Part shown: piece by piece, positions 1-7,315 of the stretch
Layout: the number at the start of each line of letters is the position of its first letter
Numbering within the stretch: position 1 is the stretch's first letter
Origin: JANPLN01 sp041736155
Lineage (GTDB): Bacteria > Bdellovibrionota > Bdellovibrionia > Bdellovibrionales > JAGQZY01
DNA: 14,535 nt
NCBI GenBank assembly: GCA_041736155.1
Contig: JBGSUL010000056.1
Location: 1 to 14,535, forward strand
Reading direction: 5' to 3'
Position numbers and translations under genes: made by a program
Notes under the pieces: model-generated
Seen by the model: only the letters and a program-made list of their open reading frames with translations
Told to the model about the DNA's origin: nothing
Databases searched by the model: none

Positions 1-121
1 GGCGTATCCGAGGCGCGGCATCGAAGATGACGCGACCCGAAGACGAGCCCGCGACCGTCGAGCGCGTTCTCGAAAATGCCTTCTCTAAAATTTTTAGGAA
101 TTCTATAAAAAGAAAAAGGCA
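1..121. other. GC-rich edge segment without a supported gene
   Basis: The first ~75 bases are clearly richer in G and C than the rest of the window, and the composition drops abruptly into an A/T-rich tract at about 75-115. An open frame on the + strand (from 27) continues antisense into the SDR gene and has no ribosome binding site, so I do not call it. On the minus strand the segment lies just downstream of the SDR gene. It could be the edge of another gene, a remnant of transferred DNA, or an assembly junction; the sequence shown cannot decide. Confidence 0.3.
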
Positions 122-122
122 T
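76..122 (-). terminator. Possible terminator after the SDR gene
   Basis: A 7-bp inverted repeat (ATGCCTT at 76-82, AAGGCAT at 116-122) encloses an A/T-rich loop that contains a smaller CTAAA/TTTAG hairpin. Read on the minus strand, the outer stem begins within the SDR stop codon and is followed by a short T run (complement of 73-75). The loop is long and the T run short, so this is a weak candidate. Confidence 0.3.
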
Positions 123-865
123 CAAGGATCGCGTGTCGTCAAAGAGATGCCGCCATCCACAGAGAGCAGAGAACCCGTCATCCAAGAGGCTTTGTCAGAG
201 AGTGCAAAAGCTACAGCCTCAGCAATGTCACCCGGTTCACCCATGCGGCGCAAAGGATTCATTTTGTCTAAACGTTTTCGAAGCTCAGTAAATTGACCTG
301 AGCTATCTTGATGAAAACCATGAATCGGAGTATCCACCAGCCCAGGACAAACTGCCACAGCACGAATTCCCAGTGGTCCACCTTCCAAAGCCAAAGTCTG
401 AGTCCAGCTATTCATAGCGGCTTTGGAAGCTGAGTAGGCACTGGTGTTTTCAATGGGGCGAATGCCAAGAGTGGAGGAAACATTGACGATCGTTCCTTTG
501 TTTTTTTGCAATTGTGGCCAGGCCCAACGGGTGAGGCGAACGGCAGCAAAAAGATTGGTAGAGAATTGCGAAAACCAATCTTCATCAGTGGTTTTGGAAA
601 AAGCCCCTTGCTTGTAAATACCGGCGTTGTTCACCACGGCGCTGAGATCTGCTTTGGACAACATTTCAAAGAGTTTTGCAAACTGTGTACTTTGGCTGAG
701 ATCAAAAGCGATGATCTCTGAGGGGCCTGTTAGAGATTGCTGTGTTTTTTGTAGTTTTTCTTGGTTGCGACCCAAAAGATAAACAAACCATCCGTTTTCG
801 CTCAATAATTGAGCTGTTTTTTGACCAATTCCAGAGCTGCCGCCGGTAATAAGCACTTGTTTCAT
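122..865 (-). CDS. Short-chain dehydrogenase/reductase (SDR)
   Basis: A 247-residue classical SDR, a cytosolic NAD(P)(H)-dependent oxidoreductase whose substrate cannot be told from sequence. The cofactor motif TGGSSGIG is at residues 7-14 and the structural NNAG at 79-82. The catalytic tetrad is Asn104, Ser131, Tyr144 and Lys148 (YSASK). PG follows at 174-175 and DGG near the C-terminus at 237-239. Length and order are those of the family. I chose the ATG at 865 because AAGGAG lies 7 bases before it; the in-frame ATG at 895 has no such site and would add ten residues before the Rossmann strand. The GR at 32-33 after the second strand hints at NADPH preference (inference). The gene is single and diverges from the membrane-protein operon. 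A link to that operon is possible but unproven. Confidence 0.93.
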   Translation of the reverse strand: MKQVLITGGSSGIGQKTAQLLSENGWFVYLLGRNQEKLQKTQQSLTGPSEIIAFDLSQSTQFAKLFEMLSKADLSAVVNNAGIYKQGAFSKTTDEDWFSQFSTNLFAAVRLTRWAWPQLQKNKGTIVNVSSTLGIRPIENTSAYSASKAAMNSWTQTLALEGGPLGIRAVAVCPGLVDTPIHGFHQDSSGQFTELRKRLDKMNPLRRMGEPGDIAEAVAFALSDKASWMTGSLLSVDGGISLTTRDP

Positions 866-931
866 GTGTTCTCCTTGCAGAGGTTTTTTTAACATAATGA
901 ATGCCGACCCGCACTGAGAACAGAGGCCTTG

Positions 932-948
932 TTGTCACTCTGTGACAA
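932..948. promoter_or_regulatory. Palindromic operator-like site
   Basis: TTGTCACTCTGTGACAA is a perfect inverted repeat with 7-base arms and a 3-base centre. It covers the -35 element of the + strand promoter and lies about 67 bases upstream of the SDR start. The position suits a dimeric repressor controlling one or both divergent units. No regulator gene is in the window, so its ligand and family are unknown. Confidence 0.4.
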
Positions 949-960
949 TTTTGTTAGCAT
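932..960 (+). promoter_or_regulatory. Sigma70-type promoter for the membrane protein-ferredoxin-ppk operon
   Basis: TTGTCA (932-937) and TAGCAT (955-960) are separated by 17 bases, placing a transcription start about 15 bases before the GGAGG of the gene at 983. It is the only good -35/-10 pair seen between the divergent genes in this direction. Assigned by eye. Confidence 0.45.
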
Positions 961-982
961 CAGCTCAATTAATGGAGGATTT

Positions 983-1504
983 ATGAAGCAAAAAGGATGG
1001 ATAGTATTTGTCGGGCTTGTAGCTCTGATTTTAGTATCGCGTTTCATTCCACACCCCGCGAATTTTACAGCTTTGATCGCTGTCGCTTTGTTTTCAGGAA
1101 GTTTTTTCGCTGGTTCTGCACATCGTTTTGTTGCACCTATGGTGGCCATGTTTGTTTCTGATATTATATTGGGCTTTTATCCCGGAATAGAAGTGAATTA
1201 TATCGCTGTGGCTTTAAGTATTTTCCTTGCGCCTTCTTTAACTTCGTCTCTGTGGTCGGTCGGAGCTCGCAGTGTCGCAGCGAGTGTCGTCTTTTTTATT
1301 GTTTCCAACTTAGGAGTTTGGTTGGCGGCAGGTCTTTACCCTATGACAGCACAAGGTTTGCAAACATGTTTTATCATGGCGTGGCCTTTTTATCCCGCGC
1401 TGCTAACGAGCAGTGTGGTGTACTCCGTGGCTGTTTACTCGCTCTATCGTCTCGCTCTCGCAGAACAAAAATGGCAAGGATTTTTTAAACTAAAACATGG
1501 CTGA
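983..1504 (+). CDS. DUF6580-like integral membrane protein
   Basis: A 173-residue hydrophobic protein with about four to five membrane segments (roughly residues 5-20, 30-58, 72-90, 97-116 and 132-157). It carries features I associate with the DUF6580 family: R-x-x-P-H-P-x-N-F near residues 20-28, ALF-x-G at 35-39, SD-x-x-LGF at 59-65 and a later SNLGVW at 108-113. The family resembles small substrate-binding membrane subunits of vitamin transporters, but no function is established to my knowledge. The ATG at 983 is preceded by GGAGG at a spacing of 7; in-frame codons back to 929 lie in the promoter. Its 3' end overlaps the start of the ferredoxin gene by 8 bases, so the two are cotranslated. 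The family assignment is from memory of conserved residues. Confidence 0.78.
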   Translation: MKQKGWIVFVGLVALILVSRFIPHPANFTALIAVALFSGSFFAGSAHRFVAPMVAMFVSDIILGFYPGIEVNYIAVALSIFLAPSLTSSLWSVGARSVAASVVFFIVSNLGVWLAAGLYPMTAQGLQTCFIMAWPFYPALLTSSVVYSVAVYSLYRLALAEQKWQGFFKLKHG

Positions 1505-1727
1505 TATTCATAAAAAATACCCTCAAAATATTCCAGGTCGTTACTTTGTTGATAACACCTGCATAGCCTGCGATGCCTGTTGTATCGCGGCCCCAGATCA
1601 TTTCCGCATGCATGAGGATGACGGACATGCCTATGTTTCAAAACAGCCACTCACTCCGGATGAAGAGGACCTTTGCAAAGAGGCCATGGAAGGGTGTCCT
1701 GTGGAATCTATCGGAAATAACGGTTAA
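1497..1727 (+). CDS. Small [4Fe-4S]-type ferredoxin
   Basis: A 76-residue acidic protein with one iron-sulfur cluster motif: Cys22-x2-Cys25-x2-Cys28, followed by a typical A-P-x-x-F, and the distal Cys67-Pro. This is the pattern of monocluster ferredoxins of the ferredoxin I/Fer4_15 type. Cys25 is present, so a [4Fe-4S] rather than an obligate [3Fe-4S] cluster is expected; Cys29 and Cys60 are additional. It would act as a cytosolic low-potential electron carrier with an unknown partner. The start overlaps the end of the membrane-protein gene by 8 bases and the stop is 2 bases before the ppk start. This tight packing implies one mRNA and coupled translation, although no biochemical link between ferredoxin and polyphosphate synthesis is obvious. 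Confidence 0.9.
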   Translation: MADIHKKYPQNIPGRYFVDNTCIACDACCIAAPDHFRMHEDDGHAYVSKQPLTPDEEDLCKEAMEGCPVESIGNNG

Positions 1728-1729
1728 AT

Positions 1730-3823
1730 ATGACAATCGAGAGTGGTTATCTCAATCGCGAACTCCAATGGTTGGAGTTTAATCGTCGTGTTCTCAATGA
1801 GGCACGGGACCCGCGCACACCACTTTTGGAACGCCTTAATTTTTTAGGTATTTTCACCGGCAACCTCGATGAATTTGTGATGAAGCGTGTGGGCGGTCTA
1901 GAGCACCAGTTGGAGCTTGGTCTGATGTCCACATCGGCCGATGGTCGCACAGTTCAGCAACAGCTCACCGATATTCGCGCTCAGATTCAATTACTCACCG
2001 AAGAGCAAGCGACCATTTATAAGAACATTCTTCCCGAGCTCGAAAAACACAGCATAATTCTTAAAAAGTGGAAAGATTTAACTCCCAAAGAGAAAGAGTT
2101 CGCTGAAAAGTTTTATCAAAGCATGGTCTTTCCAGTGTTAACACCGCTGGTGGTGGATCCGGCGTTGCCATTCCCATTTATTTCCAATCTTTCAATTTCT
2201 TTAGGAATTTGTTTAAAAGAAGAGGATTCAGAGGAAATACTTTTTGCGCGTGTAAAAGTTCCCGAAGTCTTTCCGCAATGGATTGAGCTCGATATTCCTG
2301 AAAACAAAAATAGAAATGTTTTCATCAGTCTAGTGCAGATGATCCAATACAACGTGGCAGATCTGTTCCCTGATATGCAGGTGCTGGATGTGATGCCTTT
2401 CCGCGTGACACGCAATGCGGATTTGGAGCGGGATGAAGAAGATGCAGAAGATCTTCTCGAGATGATCACGGAGGAGTTAAAGCAACGACGTTTTGCCGAT
2501 GCGGTTCGTTTAGAGCATGGGCGCGGTTCGAGTACGTGGATGATTCAGTTCCTTAAGCAGGAACTCGAGCTCAATGACGATGAAATTTACGAGGTCCGTA
2601 GTCTCTTAGATTACCGCAGTCTCAAGCCTATTTATAATCTCAATCTGCCCCATCTTAAATACAAGTTTTGGGACCCACAATTTCCCGAAGCTCTCGTGGG
2701 ACATCAGGGGACCTTCCTCGATGCGATTCAAAGACAAGATTTTCTGGTGCATCATCCTTATGAGAGTTTTACCAGTTCGGTGGAAAAATTTATCGCCGAG
2801 TCTGCCGACGATCCCGATGTTTTGGCCATTAAAATGACATTGTATCGAATGGGAGATAACAATCCTATTGTGCACAGTCTGATTCGGGCGGCCAGCCAGG
2901 GCAAACAAGTGGTTTGTATTGTTGAACTCAAAGCCCGTTTTGATGAGCAACGAAATATCTATTGGGCGCAGATGATGGAAAAAGCGGGCATCCATGTGGT
3001 GTACGGTATGGTGGGTTTAAAGACTCATTGTAAAACGACTCTGGTCTTGCGCCGCGAGGGCAGCGGCATTACGGCCTATGGTCATATTGGTTCAGGGAAC
3101 TACAACAACATGACTGCGCGCAGTTATACCGATGTTGGTTTATTTACCAGTCACAAAAAAATCACTGACGATTTAGTTCAGCTTTTTCACTTGCTCACTG
3201 GTAGATCTTTTAAACGCAAGTTCACCAATTTGCTTGTTTCGCCTAAAAACATGCGTGATAAATTTTTAGAGTTGATCAGACGAGAAATCGTCTTCGCAGA
3301 AGCCGGGAAGTCCGCGCGAATCATTGTGAAGTGTAATAGTCTCGACGACAAAGAGATGATCGAAGCTTTATATGAGGCTTCTCAAAAAGGCGTGCATATA
3401 GATTTAATTGTGCGTGGGTTCTGCACTCTACGTCCAGGTTTGCGAGATCTCAGTGAGCAAATCCGAGTGATTTCGGTGATCGGGCGCTTTCTCGAACACT
3501 CACGTATTTTTTATTTTCAAAATGGCAAAGAAAAAACAGTAGACGGGGATTTTTACATCGGTTCTGCCGATTGGATGTCGCGCAATCTCAGCGCACGCAT
3601 CGAAGTGGTCGTGCCGATTTTCGAAAGAAAACTCAAAAGACGATTATGGGAAATTCTCAGTACATGTTTGTCTGATTACCGCCAAGCTTGGGAGATGGAG
3701 AGCGATGGAAAATATTTCCAACGCGATGATGAGACTCTCTCTGGTGAAAGCAGTGCTCAAGAGCGCTTGATGCAGTTTGCCGCGCTCCGTTCGCAGTTGG
3801 AGTCTGCAGAAATCAAAGAATAA
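1730..3823 (+). CDS. ppk: Polyphosphate kinase 1
   Basis: A 697-residue PPK1, which reversibly transfers the terminal phosphate of ATP onto polyphosphate and is usually membrane-associated. The order is as in the family: an N-terminal helical domain opening with the conserved LNRELQWLEFNRRVL, GNLDEF around Asn45 (nucleotide contact), a head domain, then two phospholipase-D-like C-terminal domains. Expected residues are present: Arg373 in TLYR, Arg403 in KARFDE, the phosphorylated histidine His433 in LKTH, IGSGN-x-N at 453-459, and the second histidine His590 in FLEHSR. Length is typical (about 690-720). The start is 2 bases after the ferredoxin stop (TAAATATG), with no strong ribosome site, suggesting translational coupling. 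The stop is only 3 bases from the stop of the convergent DUF1552-type gene. Confidence 0.97.
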   Translation: MTIESGYLNRELQWLEFNRRVLNEARDPRTPLLERLNFLGIFTGNLDEFVMKRVGGLEHQLELGLMSTSADGRTVQQQLTDIRAQIQLLTEEQATIYKNILPELEKHSIILKKWKDLTPKEKEFAEKFYQSMVFPVLTPLVVDPALPFPFISNLSISLGICLKEEDSEEILFARVKVPEVFPQWIELDIPENKNRNVFISLVQMIQYNVADLFPDMQVLDVMPFRVTRNADLERDEEDAEDLLEMITEELKQRRFADAVRLEHGRGSSTWMIQFLKQELELNDDEIYEVRSLLDYRSLKPIYNLNLPHLKYKFWDPQFPEALVGHQGTFLDAIQRQDFLVHHPYESFTSSVEKFIAESADDPDVLAIKMTLYRMGDNNPIVHSLIRAASQGKQVVCIVELKARFDEQRNIYWAQMMEKAGIHVVYGMVGLKTHCKTTLVLRREGSGITAYGHIGSGNYNNMTARSYTDVGLFTSHKKITDDLVQLFHLLTGRSFKRKFTNLLVSPKNMRDKFLELIRREIVFAEAGKSARIIVKCNSLDDKEMIEALYEASQKGVHIDLIVRGFCTLRPGLRDLSEQIRVISVIGRFLEHSRIFYFQNGKEKTVDGDFYIGSADWMSRNLSARIEVVVPIFERKLKRRLWEILSTCLSDYRQAWEMESDGKYFQRDDETLSGESSAQERLMQFAALRSQLESAEIKE

Positions 3824-3826
3824 TTT

Positions 3827-5350
3827 TTACGATACGAGAAACGGCAAGAGATCATTATGTTCATTGCGATAAGCACTAAACACTCCTGGGTCGGACTTGT
3901 TAAACTGGCTGATGTCCTCTTTAAACTCCCCAAAACCATTCCCGTCACCAAACTGCATATACTCCGATTTAGGTACGCCCATGGAGCTCATTATAGATTG
4001 GAGGAGTTGTTTGTAAGGACGTCCGGGTGTAAAACCAACACCTTTCCAGTTCGGCCTATTCAGTTGTGAGTAGTCGACATAGTATCCAGTTTTAAATAGT
4101 CCGCCTCCACCGCCAAACATCACCGCAGGGAGACTGAAGACGTTATGGGACGTCGTCCAGGCGCCTAATTCATTGGTAAAAAGAATAGTGCTGTTATCGA
4201 GGAGCGTGCCTCCTTGAGGGTCACTGGTAGCTTGTAAGTTCTGGGCCAATTTTAGCATTTTTTTAAGGCCCCATTGGTGGCGATCTGCAGCGAGTTCGCT
4301 GGAAGCGCATTCATGGTGTAGACCTCCGCTACTCGTTGGGCTAACTGGAAGATCAGACCAAATTGAATTTTGAATAACAACAACTCGCGTAAGATCACAT
4401 TCAAAGGCTAAACGAATCATTTCTATATAATTATCGAAAACAACGCTGGTACTTTGAACTCCCCAGCCTGGGTCAAAAGGGAATTGATAACTATTTCCCG
4501 TGGCATTTGCATCAAGTGGGAGAGTTGGCTTCGAACAGGTTTTCGAAGTGCCGCTGTTTGTAGCTTGGACTTTTTTCTGTACATCGTAAATACCAGCAAT
4601 AAATCGATTTAAGATCGTTCGATCTTCACCTGATAATTTTGTACTTCCTTCCAGAGATTTTAAATCATTATAAACTTGATCGACAACTAATTTAGAATTG
4701 GTCTGTTGCTGTTGAGGAACAATAACGGGACCACCGGTTAATCCTGCAAAAACTTTATTGAAGAGGGCTGTATCTCCTTGCAGATAAGAGGAGTTAATAG
4801 CTGTTCCGCCGACTCGATCAAATGAGAATGCATCCCCTCCGATACGTAAGGCTTTATAAGGGACATTATCCACTGCTGGATAAACATTCGCGGACTGCTC
4901 CATAATCACGTCAATTGATTTTCCATAAATTGGAGTTCTTCCTCCAGAATGAGTTCCTGAAAGAATAGAATTATTGTGCCCTTGATATTGGCCACCACAG
5001 AGTGAGAGTCCTTTAATAATATTCATGTGGGGATACATACCTACAAAGGAAGAATCGATCATTCGCGAGAATTGTCCAGAAATGGTATTGAGTTGTTTGT
5101 AATTGGTATAAACGGATCCTGGGTGGGTCGTGAAGCCAGGGTTAGCTGTCAACACGAGTTGATGTTGATCTATGCCGAGAAATCCTGCGTAAATTACGCT
5201 GCGTACTTTTTTCTGTGCTCCAACTTGTGCCGCCACAGTACGCGGCATCAGGGAGAGAAGAGGTGGGAGCGTGAGAAATGTTCCGGCGCCTGCAAGGAAT
5301 TGACGACGTGAAGTAAATCGATCTTTAATTTGTTGTTTATTTTTTTTCAT
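3827..5350 (-). CDS. Tat-exported DUF1552-family protein
   Basis: A 507-residue protein with a twin-arginine signal: SRRQFLAG (Arg15-Arg16), a hydrophobic stretch at 21-35 and a likely cleavage after Ala41 in TVAA. It should therefore fold in the cytoplasm and act in the periplasm. The body resembles DUF1552: NNSILSG-x-HSGGR near 126-138 followed by GKSID, LHHECASS at 344-351, then LLDNSTILFTNELG at 383-396, SH at 401-402, PAVMFGGGGG and KTG at 420-422. The family, known mainly from Planctomycetes and myxobacteria, has no established reaction and looks distantly like DUF1501/sulfatase-type proteins. The ATG at 5350 follows AAGGA by 8 bases and is separated by one base from the upstream stop (TAATATG). 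An in-frame ATG at 5398 would lie inside the upstream gene and bury the Tat signal. Confidence 0.88.
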   Translation of the reverse strand: MKKNKQQIKDRFTSRRQFLAGAGTFLTLPPLLSLMPRTVAAQVGAQKKVRSVIYAGFLGIDQHQLVLTANPGFTTHPGSVYTNYKQLNTISGQFSRMIDSSFVGMYPHMNIIKGLSLCGGQYQGHNNSILSGTHSGGRTPIYGKSIDVIMEQSANVYPAVDNVPYKALRIGGDAFSFDRVGGTAINSSYLQGDTALFNKVFAGLTGGPVIVPQQQQTNSKLVVDQVYNDLKSLEGSTKLSGEDRTILNRFIAGIYDVQKKVQATNSGTSKTCSKPTLPLDANATGNSYQFPFDPGWGVQSTSVVFDNYIEMIRLAFECDLTRVVVIQNSIWSDLPVSPTSSGGLHHECASSELAADRHQWGLKKMLKLAQNLQATSDPQGGTLLDNSTILFTNELGAWTTSHNVFSLPAVMFGGGGGLFKTGYYVDYSQLNRPNWKGVGFTPGRPYKQLLQSIMSSMGVPKSEYMQFGDGNGFGEFKEDISQFNKSDPGVFSAYRNEHNDLLPFLVS

Positions 5351-5351
5351 A

Positions 5352-7076
5352 TTAGATTTCCTTGTAATAAATAGCGGTCGATGTAAATATTTTTTCAATT
5401 GATTCTAAGAGGGGACGTTGCGACTCTTTGGTGATGTCGAAACTATTTTGTAATTGACAGTCGTCTTCGGGAGTTTCTTTTTTCTCATAAAACGCACGGT
5501 AAAAATTACGAGTTACGCAGGCGGCAGCTCGGGGTGAATTCGCAAGGTTTGTGATAAAATCATAAGAGTCTGCCACGGGCAGATCACCTTGATTAATTCC
5601 AAGTGGAATAGCCGTACTTGTATGAACTGGTAAGCTTTGAGCAAAGTTGTTTGATTTATCAAAAATCATTTCTTGGGAACGAATGCGTCCTAATGAATCC
5701 AAATTTTCAAAAGCAAATCCAGTAGGATTGATAGTGCTATGGCAGCTCATGCAAAGTGGAGTATCTGTTTGGTAGGTAATAGCTGCTCGATTTGTGACCA
5801 TGAGGAGTTCGGCATCGGTAAGAACATGAGCATCACGATCGTCGACAAGATCTACATTGGGCAGTGGTATTTCGTTACACAAGACTCTTTTCTGGAATTG
5901 AACACCACGCATAATAATATTAGTACGAGGTGTGGACCAAGTATAAAAAGGCGCTTTCATTAAAAGACCCTGGCGTCGCTCTGATACTGTAGCTGGATCC
6001 ACTCCAGTGATTGGTGTATGGCCATATATACTGGCTAAACCTGGATGGGAAGCAAAAGAAAGTTTAGAAGTGAGTAGATCTTGTAGGGTTCCATTTTGCG
6101 TGTAGAGGATATGGTCAACAAAAGTTCTTACCTCCGCGAGCATGGCGGCCTGAAGACCACTAGTCGAGACTCCATTGAGGAGGGGTGCTGGCAGACTGGT
6201 GACGTCGTTGGCCTGGTCCGAAAGTGACCAGCGCAGAAGACTATTAATAATTTTTGTCTTTCCACGTGGTGATTGAATCAGTCTTTGGACCTGTTGTTGT
6301 AATCCAGGAGGAGTCAAAATGGTCGTATCTGCTGCCGCAGCAAGGAGAGTAGGGTCTGGTGTTGAATCAGTGATAAGGTAAGCCAAACGTGTGGCCACTT
6401 CATAGGGTGTTAATGCGAGACGTGCTCCACTGCTATTAAGGGTCCCTTGTTCGAGGGTCCATAAAAAGGCAGGGGATATCAGATGATAGGTGAGAAGGGC
6501 TTTTAAATTTTCTTTATAAGTACCTGAAGTCATCATAATTTGATTTTTGGCAAAAGAGATCTCACTCACAGTGAGTGGACGACGCAAAATTCTTTGCGCA
6601 AATCCATTGAGGTAACCATCAATGCAGCTTGCACTCGGTGATGCACCCGCGGCGCAGGAGCCAAACACATTGGTAATTCTGGTATTGTTGGCGACAATAT
6701 ATGTCGCCAGTGTGCTGGCTATATCATAATAAGAAATTGCCTGAGAGGAGGAAATGGTTGTTAAACGTTTATTGTCATCAGCATTATTGCTATCGCCAGC
6801 AAGTGCGCTGAGGGGAACAGCGACAGCACTCAATCCGCCGGCGCCAAAGAGATCTTCCAATGTGTTTTGATATTGTGTTTTAGAAAGTATGTAATTCGTC
6901 GTTTTAGATGAGTTTTGCTGATCAGAACATTTGAAGGCAATATCCTGCGAGAGTTCACGCGAAGAATCTTTGAGCGTGTGTAGGGGCTGGGAGCAGTTGT
7001 TAAATGTCATGAGAACTATGGTGCTTGTCAGGATAAATTGAGCTACACGTCGTGTGTTTTTTAGTTGGTTATTCAT
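5352..7076 (-). CDS. Exported single-haem DUF1592/DUF1588-type protein
   Basis: A 574-residue protein with the domain series typical of planctomycete/myxobacterial cytochrome-like proteins. It has a DUF1587-like start (QYQNTLEDLFG, 68-78), DUF1595 (FAQRILRRPLT, 159-169), DUF1592 (LTPYEVATRLAYLITDSTPD, 222-241), DUF1588 (RRQGLLMKAPF, 367-377, to the haem region) and a DUF1585-like C-terminus (about 495-571). CMSCH at 442-446 is a c-type haem site, followed by INPTGFAFENLDSLGR as in the family. The N-terminus has a basic stretch, a hydrophobic segment (11-25) and FNNC with Cys28, a non-canonical but plausible lipobox. Both features point to the periplasm. The ATG at 7076 follows GGGGGG closely (4 bases); the ATG at 7088 has no ribosome site. 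It is followed after one base by the DUF1552-type gene. Reaction and substrate are unknown. Confidence 0.86.
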   Translation of the reverse strand: MNNQLKNTRRVAQFILTSTIVLMTFNNCSQPLHTLKDSSRELSQDIAFKCSDQQNSSKTTNYILSKTQYQNTLEDLFGAGGLSAVAVPLSALAGDSNNADDNKRLTTISSSQAISYYDIASTLATYIVANNTRITNVFGSCAAGASPSASCIDGYLNGFAQRILRRPLTVSEISFAKNQIMMTSGTYKENLKALLTYHLISPAFLWTLEQGTLNSSGARLALTPYEVATRLAYLITDSTPDPTLLAAAADTTILTPPGLQQQVQRLIQSPRGKTKIINSLLRWSLSDQANDVTSLPAPLLNGVSTSGLQAAMLAEVRTFVDHILYTQNGTLQDLLTSKLSFASHPGLASIYGHTPITGVDPATVSERRQGLLMKAPFYTWSTPRTNIIMRGVQFQKRVLCNEIPLPNVDLVDDRDAHVLTDAELLMVTNRAAITYQTDTPLCMSCHSTINPTGFAFENLDSLGRIRSQEMIFDKSNNFAQSLPVHTSTAIPLGINQGDLPVADSYDFITNLANSPRAAACVTRNFYRAFYEKKETPEDDCQLQNSFDITKESQRPLLESIEKIFTSTAIYYKEI

Positions 7077-7190
7077 CTTGCCCCCCATTTAGTGGCTATC
7101 TCATGAGTATACAGATGACGTATCGGCGTTTCGAGGTATTTACCTGAGATGTTTCAAATGGGAATGTTAATTTTCTTGAGGTAAAAAAGA

Positions 7191-7219
7191 GTTATATTTT
7201 TTGTAAAGGAAATTGTCTG
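7191..7219 (-). promoter_or_regulatory. Promoter candidate for the haem/DUF1552 operon
   Basis: On the minus strand CAGACA (complement of 7214-7219) and TATAAC (complement of 7191-7196) are 17 bases apart, giving a leader of roughly 110 bases before the start at 7076. An overlapping alternative, TTGAGA with TACAAA, also has 17-base spacing. The stretch 7089-7267 is otherwise A/T-rich and contains no gene that I can support. Confidence 0.38.
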
Positions 7220-7267
7220 TTTTCTCAAAATAAGACAGGATAAATCTCTCAATCTGAAACAGAATCA

Positions 7268-7301
7268 GCGCCTTAATTTTTATTTAAGGCGCCTATTTTT
7301 T
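7268..7301 (+). terminator. Intrinsic terminator whose T-run faces the + strand
   Basis: GCGCCTTAA (7268-7276) and TTAAGGCGC (7284-7292) form a perfect 9-bp stem with a 7-base A/T loop. On the + strand it is followed by CTA and six T (7296-7301). On the minus strand, the direction of the DHS-like gene ending 15 bases away, no T-run follows. It may still serve that gene, but its best fit is to end a + strand transcript, for which no gene is visible. Confidence 0.6.
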
Positions 7302-7315
7302 CTGGCAGATTCTAT

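Noticed and set aside
27..296. 89-codon + strand frame at the left edge
   Set aside because: It runs antisense through the 3' end of the SDR gene, has no ribosome site and changes character at the composition break.
2606..2995. 129-codon minus-strand frame inside ppk
   Set aside because: Antisense shadow of a strongly conserved coding region covering the first catalytic histidine domain approach; no ribosome site or recognisable family.
5351..5398. Earlier in-frame ATG for the DUF1552-type gene
   Set aside because: It is within the upstream gene and would place 16 residues in front of the Tat signal; the ATG at 5350 has AAGGA at good spacing.
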